Below, piece by piece: positions 1 through 6,918 of a stretch of DNA of 20,053 nt. Positions within the stretch are counted from its first letter, which is position 1; each line of letters opens with the position of its first letter. The notes under the pieces are model-generated. The model was not told the origin of the DNA. It saw nothing but the letters and a program-made list of their open reading frames with translations, and made no database searches. The DNA comes from Zoogloea oryzae. GTDB taxonomy: Bacteria; Pseudomonadota; Gammaproteobacteria; Burkholderiales; Rhodocyclaceae. The DNA lies in NCBI RefSeq assembly GCF_030161255.1, contig NZ_BSPX01000078.1, forward strand, positions 1 through 20,053, written 5' to 3'. The position numbers were made by a program, and so were the translations under genes.

Positions 1-308
1 GTCTTGGCGGCAACCACCGGCGCGGCGCGACCACCGCGGGCGGGCGGCGCCGCCTTGGTCACCACCGGCTTGGCGGCCGGTGCGCGGGCTGCAACAGCCT
101 TGGGCGCCGGCTTGGCCTTCTGGGCCACCGGCTTGCCAGCAGGCTTCTGTGCAACGGGTTTCTGGGCGACCGGCTTGGGGGCCGGCTTGGACGCGGCAGG
201 CTTTGCGGCCTTGGCCGGGTGCGCGGGCTGCGGCGCGGCGGAAGCATCGCTTCCGACCACCATCAGACCGAACGCCACCGCTGCCAGCGTAGCGAATAGG
301 GGGTTCAT
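1..308 (-). CDS. Secreted Ala/Lys/Pro-rich protein, N-terminal part (runs off window)
   Basis: The ATG at 308-306 is preceded by AGGAGA ten bases upstream. The first 24 residues form a signal peptide with a hydrophobic core and an ASA-AP cleavage site. The mature part is low-complexity, rich in Ala, Lys and Pro, with short repeats of the type KPVAQKP (about residues 45-65). About 102 codons are visible and the frame stays open to the window edge, so the C-terminal domain is not seen. Such basic Pro/Ala-rich stretches often act as linkers between a signal peptide and an envelope domain such as a peptidoglycan peptidase, but nothing here proves that. It diverges from tex across 183 bp. I am sure of the reading frame and secretion signal, and unsure of the function. 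Confidence 0.7.
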   Translation of the reverse strand, partial: MNPLFATLAAVAFGLMVVGSDASAAPQPAHPAKAAKPAASKPAPKPVAQKPVAQKPAGKPVAQKAKPAPKAVAARAPAAKPVVTKAAPPARGGRAAPVVAAK

Positions 309-491
309 TGGGTGTGTATCTCCTGCGAGGCCGGGCACGTCGAAACAGACGGCCGGCGGGGCGTGCACGGGTGGGGAGTGCCCACGGCACGAATAATCGG
401 CGAATTCTACCGGAAAGTTGTCGGGCGACGGGCTTGCGGCGGCGGCCGGGTTTCTGCACCATGCGCCCTTTTTCCACGCCAGCAACCGTCC

Positions 492-2819
492 ATGCTTCTG
501 CCGATCGAACAACGCATTGCCGCCGAGTTAGGTGTACAACCCCGCCAGGTTTCTGCGGCGGTCCAGCTTCTTGACGAAGGCGCGACCGTGCCCTTCGTGG
601 CCCGCTACCGGAAAGAAGTCACCGGCGGCCTGGACGACACCCAGCTGCGCAACCTCGAAGAGCGCCTGGGCTACCTGCGCGAGCTGGAAGAGCGCCGCGC
701 CGCGGTGATCGCGAGCATCGACGAGCAGGGCAAGCTCGACCCGGCCCTGCGTGACGCCATCGAGAACGCCGAAACCAAGCAGCGCCTCGAAGATCTTTAC
801 CTCCCCTTCAAGCAGAAGCGCCGCACCAAGGCCCAGATCGCCCGCGAAGCCGGCATCGAGCCGCTGGCCCTCGGCCTGCTGGCCGACCCGACCCTCACGC
901 CGGAAACCGAAGCTGCCAATTACATCAACGCGGAAGCCGGTTTTGCCGACACCCGCGCGGTGCTCGACGGCGCCCGTCAGATTTTGATGGAGCGCTTCGC
1001 CGAAGACGCCGAGCTGCTGGGCACGCTCCGCGAATATCTCGCCGATCACGGCGTCGTGGCCTCCACCGTCATCGCCGACAAGGAGAACGACCCCAACGCC
1101 GCCAAGTTCCGCGACTGGTTCGACTTCCGCGAGGCCATCTCCACCGTGCCGTCGCACCGGGCGCTGGCCCTCTTCCGCGGCCGCAACGAAGGTTTCCTGC
1201 GCCTGCAGCTGGCGCTGGACTCCGACCCCACCGACGGTTCCGCCCCCGGCCCCAACCCCTGCGAAGCCCGCATCGCCGGCCGCTTCGGCATCAAGGATCA
1301 GGGCCGCCCGGCGGATTTTTGGCTGCGCGAAACCGTGCGCTGGGCCTGGAGCGTCAAGATTTCCCTGCACCTGGAGCTCGAACTCCTGGGCAACCTGCGC
1401 GAGCAGGCCGAAGAAGAAGCCATCCGCGTGTTCGGCCGCAACCTGAAGGATCTGCTGCTGGCCGCCCCTGCCGGCCCCCGCGCCACCCTGGGCCTCGACC
1501 CCGGCCTGCGCACCGGTGTGAAGGTGGCGGTGGTGGACCAGACCGGCAAGCTCCTCGACACCGGCGTGATCTACCCCCACGAACCCCGCCGCGACTGGGA
1601 CGGCAGCCTGCACGCACTGGCCAAGCTGTGCGAGAAGCACAAGGTATCGCTCATCGCCATCGGCAACGGCACCGCCAGCCGCGAGACCGACAAGCTCGCC
1701 GCCGACCTCATCAAGCTGCGCCCCGAGCTGCACATGACCAAGATCGTCGTGTCGGAAGCCGGCGCCTCGGTGTATTCCGCATCCGAGCTCGCCGCCAAGG
1801 AGTTCCCGGATCTCGACGTGAGCCTGCGCGGCGCCGTCTCCATCGCCCGCCGCCTGCAAGACCCGCTGGCCGAGCTGGTCAAGATCGATCCCAAATCCAT
1901 CGGCGTCGGCCAGTACCAGCACGACGTTAACCAGACCCGCCTCGCCCGCGCGCTGGATTCGGTGGTGGAAGACTGCGTGAACGCCGTGGGCGTGGACGTG
2001 AACATGGCCTCGGCCGCGCTGCTCACCCGCATCTCCGGCCTCAACCCCACCCTCGCCGCCAACATCGTCGCCCACCGCGACGCCAACGGCCCCTTCCCCA
2101 GCCGCGCCGCGCTGCTCGAAGTGCCGCGCCTCGGGCCCAAGACCTTCGAACAGGCCGCCGGCTTCCTGCGCATCACCAACGGCACCAACCCGCTCGATGC
2201 CTCGGCCGTCCACCCCGAAGCCTACCCGGTCGTCGAACGCATCCTCGCCGACATCCAGAAGGGCGTGCGCGAACTGCTGGGCGATTCCCGCGCCATCGGC
2301 CAGCTCAAGCCCGAGCGCTACGCCGACGAGCGCTTCGGCCTGCCCACCGTGCAGGACATCCTGAAGGAACTCGACAAGCCCGGCCGCGATCCGCGCCCCG
2401 AGTTCAAGACCGCCAGCTTCAAGGAAGGCGTGGAAGAGCTGAAGGATCTCGCCGAAGGCATGATCCTCGAAGGCGTCGTCACCAACGTCACCAACTTTGG
2501 CGCCTTCGTGGACATCGGCGTGCACCAGGACGGCCTCGTACACGTCTCGGCCCTCTCCGACCGCTTCGTGAAAGACCCCCACAGCGTGGTCAAGGCCGGC
2601 CAGGTGGTGAAGGTGAAGGTGCTGGAGGTCGACCTCCCCCGCAAGCGCATCGCCCTCACCATGCGCATGGGCGACCAGCCCGGCACCACCAGCCGCCCCG
2701 CTGGCGAACGCCGCGACGCCCCCCGCGGCAACCAACGCGCCGCGGTTGCCAAACAGAACCGCGAACCGGCCATGGCCGGGTCGCTTGCCAGCGCATTTGC
2801 GAAGGCACTGAAGAAGTAA
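492..2819 (+). CDS. tex: Tex family transcription accessory / RNA-binding protein
   Basis: This is a 775-residue protein, the usual length for Tex. The start is set at ATG 492 because the protein then begins MLLPIEQRIAAEL, as Tex proteins do; the 60 in-frame codons upstream look non-coding. The order of domains is Tex N-terminal helical region (about 1-190), a YqgF/RNase H-like domain starting near residue 332 (LGLDPGLRTG), a helix-hairpin-helix region (about 500-565, with GLNPTLAANIV and VPRLGPKTFEQAAGF), and an S1 RNA-binding domain (about 655-725, GVVTNVTNFGAFVDIG). The C-terminal tail is basic and probably disordered. Tex is a cytoplasmic nucleic-acid-binding protein linked to transcription and RNA metabolism. 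The Shine-Dalgarno is weak. It is probably a single-gene unit, ending at the hairpin just after the stop. Confidence 0.96.
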   Translation: MLLPIEQRIAAELGVQPRQVSAAVQLLDEGATVPFVARYRKEVTGGLDDTQLRNLEERLGYLRELEERRAAVIASIDEQGKLDPALRDAIENAETKQRLEDLYLPFKQKRRTKAQIAREAGIEPLALGLLADPTLTPETEAANYINAEAGFADTRAVLDGARQILMERFAEDAELLGTLREYLADHGVVASTVIADKENDPNAAKFRDWFDFREAISTVPSHRALALFRGRNEGFLRLQLALDSDPTDGSAPGPNPCEARIAGRFGIKDQGRPADFWLRETVRWAWSVKISLHLELELLGNLREQAEEEAIRVFGRNLKDLLLAAPAGPRATLGLDPGLRTGVKVAVVDQTGKLLDTGVIYPHEPRRDWDGSLHALAKLCEKHKVSLIAIGNGTASRETDKLAADLIKLRPELHMTKIVVSEAGASVYSASELAAKEFPDLDVSLRGAVSIARRLQDPLAELVKIDPKSIGVGQYQHDVNQTRLARALDSVVEDCVNAVGVDVNMASAALLTRISGLNPTLAANIVAHRDANGPFPSRAALLEVPRLGPKTFEQAAGFLRITNGTNPLDASAVHPEAYPVVERILADIQKGVRELLGDSRAIGQLKPERYADERFGLPTVQDILKELDKPGRDPRPEFKTASFKEGVEELKDLAEGMILEGVVTNVTNFGAFVDIGVHQDGLVHVSALSDRFVKDPHSVVKAGQVVKVKVLEVDLPRKRIALTMRMGDQPGTTSRPAGERRDAPRGNQRAAVAKQNREPAMAGSLASAFAKALKK

Positions 2820-2827
2820 ATCACCCC

Positions 2828-2851
2828 GCGGGCCGGCCAAAACCGGCCCGC
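2828..2851 (+). terminator. Strong GC hairpin after tex
   Basis: A perfect 9-bp stem (GCGGGCCGG / CCGGCCCGC) closes a six-base CCAAAA loop, beginning nine bases after the tex stop. There is no T-tract, so it is either a weak intrinsic terminator or an mRNA 3'-end stabiliser. Confidence 0.6.
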
Positions 2852-2886
2852 AGCGCTTCAACCAGCCTCCTCCGCAACACTCCCCC

Positions 2887-2910
2887 TGTAGGTCGGACTT
2901 CAGTCCGACA
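2887..2910. repeat. REP-like palindrome, single copy
   Basis: The core GTCGGACTTCAGTCCGAC has 8-bp arms around a TC centre and is preceded by TGTAG. The same unit occurs twice more in the window as an inverted pair at 11743-11814, so it is a dispersed genomic repeat rather than a local palindrome. Confidence 0.85.
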
Positions 2911-3152
2911 CCCTCCCCCACCGGCGCCCCCTCTCGCCGACGCAACACCCCCATCGCAAGCCCGCCCAGGGCCGTCGCGCGCCTGAAGCCCCCCACCCGC
3001 GCCACCGCCACCCTTCTTCGCCCCACCGAACCCGCCCCCGCCAGCCCCAGACCTCAATCCCAGCCCGCCGCGGAAAGCACCCGGCGCGTGCGACGCGTCA
3101 ATCTGCGCCGCAAACCATGATGTGCACGCCTGCAACGACGATGTTGCACGCC
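2911..3152. other. C-rich intergenic stretch, no gene seen
   Basis: This stretch is strongly strand-asymmetric (long runs of C on the plus strand). A minus-strand open frame across it gives a glycine-rich product that also translates the REP element, which is typical of a spurious frame. I see no promoter, RNA gene or conserved protein signal here. Confidence 0.5.
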
Positions 3153-3404
3153 CAACATCAACAATCGGCTCGCCAAACCCTTATGTTGGGCCGCCAACAT
3201 AAACAGCGCACCGCGCTAACCCTTTTGTTGACGTCGCAAACTAAGGGTTTCGATCGTCAACATAAACAGTTGACGCACCAACATGAAGCATTGGGCCGTC
3301 AACATAAGGGTTAGCGTCGTCAACAGAAAGGTTGCGCAGGTCAACATGAGGGTTGGCGACTGCAACATGAACACTGACGCATCCAGCATCAGCACAGCGG
3401 CAAG
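3153..3404. repeat. Twelve phased 21-bp repeat units
   Basis: Units begin at 3153, 3174, 3195, 3216, 3237, 3258, 3279, 3300, 3321, 3342, 3363 and 3384, exactly 21 bp apart with no slippage. The best-conserved core is CAACATAAGGGTT, followed by a GC-rich filler such as AGCGTCGT. Units 3174 and 3216 carry the core in inverted orientation, shifted by two bases, so that neighbouring units form hairpins: TTATGTTGG at 3181-3189 pairs with CCAACATAA at 3194-3202, and AACCCTT at 3218-3224 pairs with AAGGGTT at 3243-3249. Because 21 is divisible by three, open frames on both strands show heptad patterns (QHK... on plus, FMLT... on minus), but no frame has a convincing start or Shine-Dalgarno. The function is unknown. 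Confidence 0.85.
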
Positions 3405-3614
3405 CACCGAGTGATCGCCCCGGCAACATCCCCTTCGCGCCCCCATCAACAAGGGCGCCCGCTCCCACAACGTCACCGAGCCCGCCAAGCCGGGCAGGCG
3501 CGACTGCACGCACGGCTTCAGCAGACCAACACCATGCTTGCGGGCTGACGCGGCACGCAGTAAATTGCCACGGCATACAACAATGGGCGCAAGACTGAAC
3601 AACGTCGCCCGCTG

Positions 3615-3649
3615 CAGGGGCAGGGGCAGGGGCAGGGGTGGGGGCGGGG
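3615..3649 (+). repeat. CAGGGG tandem tract with G-quadruplex potential
   Basis: Four tandem CAGGGG hexamers (3615-3638) are followed by two more G4-or-longer runs, giving six runs of at least four G separated by one or two bases. This fits a parallel G-quadruplex on the plus strand. It lies between the 21-bp array and the cassette array. Confidence 0.75.
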
Positions 3650-3736
3650 CCTCGCTGTTACCGCAGCGAGCGGTCTAAAGATGATAGGCGACGGCGTGAC
3701 GCAATTGATTCAGCACTACTTAATTGAAAACAGTCG

Positions 3737-3808
3737 GTTAGAAGAAATTCACAGGTTAGACGACAGTCGTCTACCCTGCTGCACGCGACATTTGTCGTCT
3801 ACTTCACG
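3737..3808 (+). other. attI-like region left of the cassette array
   Basis: The array's left junction is G3808. Just upstream are GTTAGAA at 3737 and GTTAGAC at 3755. There are also two direct copies of GTCGTCTAC (3766-3774 and 3794-3802) and one near-inverted copy (GTTAGACGAC, 3755-3764). Integron attI sites carry a core site with extra integrase-binding repeats, so this arrangement fits an attI or its remnant. No integrase gene is present beside it, and attI sites are poorly conserved, so this is inference. Confidence 0.4.
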
Positions 3809-3819
3809 TTAGAGAGCAG

Positions 3820-4176
3820 ATGCACCAGCAAAGGCCGCACCGTTCGTTTAGCTCGAAGTTCAGGCGCTATTTCTGGGCGCGCATGGACTCATCGCAACTT
3901 GCTCGGTTGTTTGTCAATGCGTGTGGCGTTGAGCGCAACTCTAGGGTACCGGCAATCTCTCAACGTTTTCGCCAGCTACGCTTTCGTCTAGCTTCTGAGC
4001 TAATCGCAAGAGGTGTAGAACTTCCCCAAGAGCTCCGGGCCATTCGGTTCAATTACCCGTTTCCAGTAAACGCTTGGCATCAGCGCATGCAAAAGCTCTC
4101 TAACATCCCGGTCAAGGCGCAGCCTTCGGCTGCTGGGACGTCCCGCAAGCGGGCCGCCCCTTACCTACAACGTTAG
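3820..4176 (+). CDS. Cassette 1 unknown 118-aa basic protein
   Basis: The ATG lies 11 bp inside cassette 1; GAGAG just upstream is only a poor ribosome-binding site. The product has 118 residues and is rich in Arg. The core (about residues 12-90) looks helical and globular, with motifs such as FRRYFWARMDSSQLARLFV and AIRFNYPFPVNAWHQRMQKL. The last 25 or so residues are encoded by the attC site, and the TAG stop falls in the first bases of the next cassette. In the free circular cassette the same stop would form from its own TTAGAG end. I do not recognise the family. As the first cassette it would be the best expressed if a promoter lies in the attI-like region. Confidence 0.65.
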   Translation: MHQQRPHRSFSSKFRRYFWARMDSSQLARLFVNACGVERNSRVPAISQRFRQLRFRLASELIARGVELPQELRAIRFNYPFPVNAWHQRMQKLSNIPVKAQPSAAGTSRKRAAPYLQR

Positions 4177-4178
4177 GC
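4098..4178 (+). other. attC site of cassette 1
   Basis: R'' is CTCTAAC (4098-4104) and R' is GTTAGGC (4172-4178), with crossover between 4172 and 4173. R'' is the exact reverse complement of the cassette's own left end (GTTAGAG at 3808-3814). The 81-bp site has an imperfect inner inverted repeat around the central GCAGCCTTCGGCTGC. Confidence 0.85.
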
Positions 4179-4193
4179 CCCATAGGAGACAAC

Positions 4194-4550
4194 ATGCGGA
4201 TCGTCTACATTCTTCTCTGTATCGCTGGCACTGCCTTGCCTCTCTCTCAATTTGTTCCGTGGCTTTCCGCGCACGGCCTCAATGTGCCGCTCCTGTTGCA
4301 ACTTGCCACCTCAAGCCACATCGCCGCATTCGCATGGGCGGACGTCCTCATTTCGGGTATCACTGTCGCCCTATTCGTGCTCGCGGAGGGACGCAAGCTT
4401 GCAATGCGTCGACTGTGGCTTCCATTGTCCTGTCTCATGGTTGGCCCCTCATTGGCATTGCCGCTTTTTCTTTTCCTGCGGGAGCGTCATCTTGCGGCAG
4501 CAGGGTCTAACAATTCATTCAAGCCGACGCCGCCTCGCGGCGCGGCTTAA
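4194..4550 (+). CDS. Cassette 2 DUF2834-type small membrane protein
   Basis: The ATG follows a good GGAG six bases upstream. The 118-residue product has three hydrophobic segments: about 1-22, 45-64 and 74-94. The motifs LPLSQFVPWLSAHGLN, AAFAWADV, EGRKL and SLALPLFLFLRER match my recollection of the DUF2834 family of bacterial inner-membrane proteins of unknown function. The last 13 or so residues (SNNSFKPTPPRGAA) are translated from the attC site, a tail often seen on cassette proteins with this attC type. It probably sits in the cytoplasmic membrane. No substrate or partner is indicated. Confidence 0.85.
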   Translation: MRIVYILLCIAGTALPLSQFVPWLSAHGLNVPLLLQLATSSHIAAFAWADVLISGITVALFVLAEGRKLAMRRLWLPLSCLMVGPSLALPLFLFLRERHLAAAGSNNSFKPTPPRGAA

Positions 4551-4564
4551 TTCAGGCGTTAGGC
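4505..4564 (+). other. attC site of cassette 2
   Basis: A compact 60-bp site with R'' GTCTAAC (4505-4511) and R' GTTAGGC (4558-4564). The inner arms AAGCCGacGCCGC and GCGGCGCGGCTT pair around a small CTC loop. Its sequence and length resemble the short attC sites of Xanthomonas-type chromosomal integrons. Confidence 0.9.
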
Positions 4565-4581
4565 CCCACACAAAGAGACAT

Positions 4582-5322
4582 ATGAGCACCTCCGAAAAAA
4601 TCAAAGCAGAACTGGACTGGCTGCTTGAGCAACAACAAAAGCTGCTCGACCTGAGCCGAGACAACAAGGACATCCTGGATTTCGGAACCGTTTATCAGAA
4701 GTGGTACTCGAAGGCCTACAAGATTGTTGAGGCCCTAGCACCCGAGCGACTTCAGGAATTTTCTGGGTACTACCTAATCGACCCAAAGAGAAAAACAGCG
4801 GATGCGGGAAATTACGCCATTCAAGATTACATCAAGGGAATTGGCGCAAGGCTTGATATCTATAAAAAGCCTTTATGGGACATCAACAACTTAGTAGGCG
4901 TTCGCGTACTAAATCAAGTGCAAATCTTATCCGCACTAACATCGCGAATTGACTCGGTACTGCAAGACGTGACTGGGCATCTATTTGCCGAACTGCAAGA
5001 CTCAGAGCTAATTGCAGCAATACAACTCAAGAAAATAAGCAAAAGAGCTGCGGGAGCGCTTGCCGGAGTAGTCCTAGAACGCCACCTGCAACGAGCCGCA
5101 GAGAACCATGGCATCAGCATCGGCAAAAAGAACCCGACAATCGCCGATCTCAACGACCCGCTGAAGAGTAAGGGCGTATACGAGCAACCTACTTGGCGAA
5201 AAATTCAGTTATTGGCGGATATACGAAACATTTGCAGCCATCAGAAATCCACGGAGCCCACCGATGAGCAAGTTGAGGAACTTATTTGTGGAGTCAACTC
5301 AATAATTAAAAGCGTCTTCTAA
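4582..5322 (+). CDS. Cassette 3 HEPN-like protein with RNxxxH motif
   Basis: The ATG at 4582 follows AAAGAGA and sits 23 bp inside the cassette; a longer open frame from 4252 overlaps cassette 2 and was rejected. The 246-residue product starts with a charged coiled-coil-like helix (residues 1-30). Near the C-terminus R215-N-I-C-S-H220 (in LLADIRNICSHQ) is followed by EPTDEQVEELI. The Rx4-6H motif in a helical context is the active-site signature of HEPN ribonuclease domains, which are common in defence and toxin systems. The helical C-terminal half (about 125-246) fits a HEPN fold. No separate antitoxin or nucleotidyltransferase partner lies in the cassette. The HEPN assignment rests on this motif and secondary-structure impression only. 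Confidence 0.7.
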   Translation: MSTSEKIKAELDWLLEQQQKLLDLSRDNKDILDFGTVYQKWYSKAYKIVEALAPERLQEFSGYYLIDPKRKTADAGNYAIQDYIKGIGARLDIYKKPLWDINNLVGVRVLNQVQILSALTSRIDSVLQDVTGHLFAELQDSELIAAIQLKKISKRAAGALAGVVLERHLQRAAENHGISIGKKNPTIADLNDPLKSKGVYEQPTWRKIQLLADIRNICSHQKSTEPTDEQVEELICGVNSIIKSVF

Positions 5323-5370
5323 GAAGGCTCTCGACGCAGAATTACATGCAACAGAACAAGCGCAAATGTG

Positions 5371-5488
5371 GCCTAACTGGGCAGTCAAGCGGACGCCAAC
5401 AAGGGCCATGCCTTCGGCATTTTCATGGCCCTTGTTGGTGCCCTACGCACCTTCGGTGCTCCGGCGCCGCTTACCTTGGGCGTTAGGC
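5371..5488 (+). other. attC site of cassette 3 (long type)
   Basis: R'' GCCTAAC (5371-5377) is the exact reverse complement of R' GTTAGGC (5482-5488). The 118-bp site contains a long inverted repeat around CCAACAAGGGCCATG / CATGGCCCTTGTTGG. It is closely similar to the attC of cassette 7. Confidence 0.9.
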
Positions 5489-5502
5489 GGTTCGGATCGC
5501 TC

Positions 5503-5766
5503 ATGAACAGTCGACTTCATCTTCCGTCGTCACTCGCGGCAACCATCGCGGCTTCGGCAACCGGTGCCGGCACGTTTTGTACATCGCGTCGGCTTCGTCG
5601 CCTCGCCGAGCGCCATAGGAGCCAGGTGCCAGCTCGCGCTACACACAGTTTTCTCTATCGGTCCGGCGTGCTCCGCCGCACCGGCCTCAACATGGGGTGC
5701 TGCCGTAGTTACCCCCCGTCTAACACTGCGCTCAAGCGGACCTGCCGCAAGCGGCAGTCCGCATAG
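5503..5766 (+). CDS. Cassette 4 small basic protein, doubtful
   Basis: Cassette 4 is only 292 bp long and this is its longest forward frame that starts inside it, 87 codons from ATG 5503. The product is rich in Arg, Ser and Cys, shows no clear domain, and its last 17 or so residues come from the attC site. There is no good Shine-Dalgarno (GGATCGCTC precedes the start). Cassettes without a functional gene are known, so this may be a non-coding cassette or one carrying a promoter. I keep it as a low-confidence hypothetical protein. Confidence 0.35.
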   Translation: MNSRLHLPSSLAATIAASATGAGTFCTSRRLRRLAERHRSQVPARATHSFLYRSGVLRRTGLNMGCCRSYPPSNTALKRTCRKRQSA

Positions 5767-5780
5767 CTCCAATGTTAGAG
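5718..5780 (+). other. attC site of cassette 4
   Basis: A 63-bp site with R'' GTCTAAC (5718-5724) and R' GTTAGAG (5774-5780). The inner stem is GGACCTGCCGC / GCGGCAGTCC around AAG. The R' ends in G rather than a pyrimidine because it belongs to cassette 5. Confidence 0.85.
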
Positions 5781-5827
5781 GGCAAGAGTGAGCGGATGGG
5801 GACGTTGTTCTTTATGAGGAGAAAAAA

Positions 5828-6145
5828 GTGGTAATTGCAGCCGAGTACGAAAACACGTTGTCCCCAGGCAATAGGAGCGTTGTTCGAATTTCTTGTTTCG
5901 GGCTTAAGACACCAGCCTAGGTTTCCGACATCGAAAGCTATGGAGTCGATGAGGCTGGAAAGCAAAGTAGTGTTGCGATCGCAGCATCTGTCCTAAACAG
6001 TTCAGCGACTCAATGCTCGGCTCGCATAGTTCATTCAGCAAGTTGGTCTACGAGCTACGTAAGGATTCGCGCTGCCGATGGAAGCATGACGGACTTTTGT
6101 GCCATAAAGAAGATAGACATTACGAACATGACGAATGAAAGGTGA
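5828..6145 (+). pseudogene. Cassette 5 gene A, one in-frame amber codon
   Basis: A GTG start at 5828 is preceded by AGGAG with a six-base spacer, a very good ribosome-binding site. The frame runs 30 codons to TAG (5918-5920), then continues in the same frame with no further stop for 74 codons to TGA (6143-6145). If the TAG is read as a sense codon the product has 105 residues. The part after the amber has coherent protein character (for example YVRIRAADGSMTDFCAIKKIDI). No frameshift is needed. I do not recognise the family. It sits four bases upstream of gene B and is clearly in one operon with it. Either it is broken by a nonsense mutation or the amber is suppressed. Confidence 0.6.
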
Positions 6146-6149
6146 TTCA

Positions 6150-6803
6150 ATGGACGAGTTATTGCCTGTTAGCGGGTTTGTAGGAAGCGTTCGCATTCGG
6201 ACGTTTTAGGGCTACTTCATCTATCCCTCGCACGCGATGTTCGGAGCCACAAAACCTGAATACGGTACAGACCCGCATGAGTGGACCGTGTTGCCGTCGC
6301 CGCACGGTGGGTACAGGATAAAGACCCAATTCAGCCCCGGATTCACAGCGCCTGCCGATTGGTATTGGCAATGCAACTTGAGTGACCCAGGCAGAATAAT
6401 TCTCCTAACCAATAACGCTGATGACGCGGCGGACTTTCATATTCAGGCCCATCCGATGGGCAACGTGCCAGGAATGGGCAACGGCTACGTTATGAAGAGC
6501 CGGGAGGGGCTTTGCGTATGCGCAGAGCCCATGAACCACTCAATTCACCTACTTGCTAATCGCGCCGAGGCTCGAGAATGGGAAAGATTTTTTATCGAGA
6601 TCGTTGGTCACGGAATCGTAACGCAGCCGCCCCCAACCGTGGTCCAGCTTCCATTTCAGTGTGAGGCATGTCATCACGTCTTCGGCTACTGCTCAGGCGG
6701 CTCGGCAGGACAAACCTGTTACTTCTACGACAGTCCCGTCGCGGGATACAGTTGTCCTAACTGCGGGAAAGAGTATTACAGAATAGGGCATACTCATCGA
6801 TAA
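6150..6803 (+). pseudogene. Cassette 5 gene B, beta-trefoil-like plus zinc-ribbon protein with in-frame amber
   Basis: ATG 6150 has a strong AAAGGTGA Shine-Dalgarno. The frame gives 19 codons (MDELLPVSGFVGSVRIRTF), a TAG at 6207-6209, and then 197 further codons in the same frame to the TAA at 6801-6803. The next start, ATG 6237, has no ribosome-binding site and would cut into the first domain. Residues about 10-150 have a repeating beta pattern (VRIRTF-x-GYFIYPS, GYVMKSREGLCVC, LLANRAEAREWERFFIEI) that resembles fascin/ricin-like beta-trefoil domains. The C-terminus has two CxxC pairs (CEAC and CPNC) about 35 residues apart, a likely zinc ribbon. Function is unknown; carbohydrate or lipid binding would suit a trefoil but is not shown. 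Confidence 0.65.
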
Positions 6804-6847
6804 CGCCTCACTTCCTCAAGCGCGATGGCGTTTCCAAAGAACTTGCC

Positions 6848-6913
6848 CTTTAACCTTTCGGTCGAGCGGACCTGCGCAAGAAGCCGCGCAGGTCGCTCAC
6901 CTCTACGTTAGGC
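6848..6913 (+). other. attC site of cassette 5
   Basis: A 66-bp site with R'' CTTTAAC (6848-6854) and R' GTTAGGC (6907-6913). The inner stem GAGCGgACCTGCGC / GCGCAGGTCGCTC leaves one extrahelical base. R'' differs by one base from the complement of the cassette's own TTAGAG end. Confidence 0.88.
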
Positions 6914-6918
6914 CTGCT

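Noticed and set aside
528..3026. A very long open frame on the minus strand opposite tex (832 codons)
   Set aside because: It is the mirror of a high-GC gene: its product is a low-complexity Gly/Ala/Val/His mix and tex on the other strand is certain.
2821..3135. Minus-strand Gly-rich frame of 104 codons
   Set aside because: It contains the translated REP element and long Gly runs, has no family resemblance and no good ribosome-binding site.
3153..3404. CRISPR array
   Set aside because: There are no constant-length repeats separated by unique spacers; the units abut with a 21-bp period, and no cas gene is present.
3117..3602. Heptad-repeat frames on both strands over the 21-bp array
   Set aside because: Any frame over a 21-bp repeat gives heptads. 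Neither has a convincing start, and the plus and minus frames cannot both be real. Kept as a repeat, not a gene.
3216..3808. Integrase remnant beside the array
   Set aside because: I looked on both strands for tyrosine recombinase motifs and found none; the frames here show no resemblance to IntI.
4252..4581. N-terminal extension of the cassette 3 protein
   Set aside because: It would overlap the DUF2834 gene and cross an attC site; a proper start lies at 4582 just inside the cassette.
5732..5965. Minus-strand 77-codon frame in cassette 4/5
   Set aside because: It crosses an attC junction, has no ribosome-binding site, and opposes the cassette orientation.
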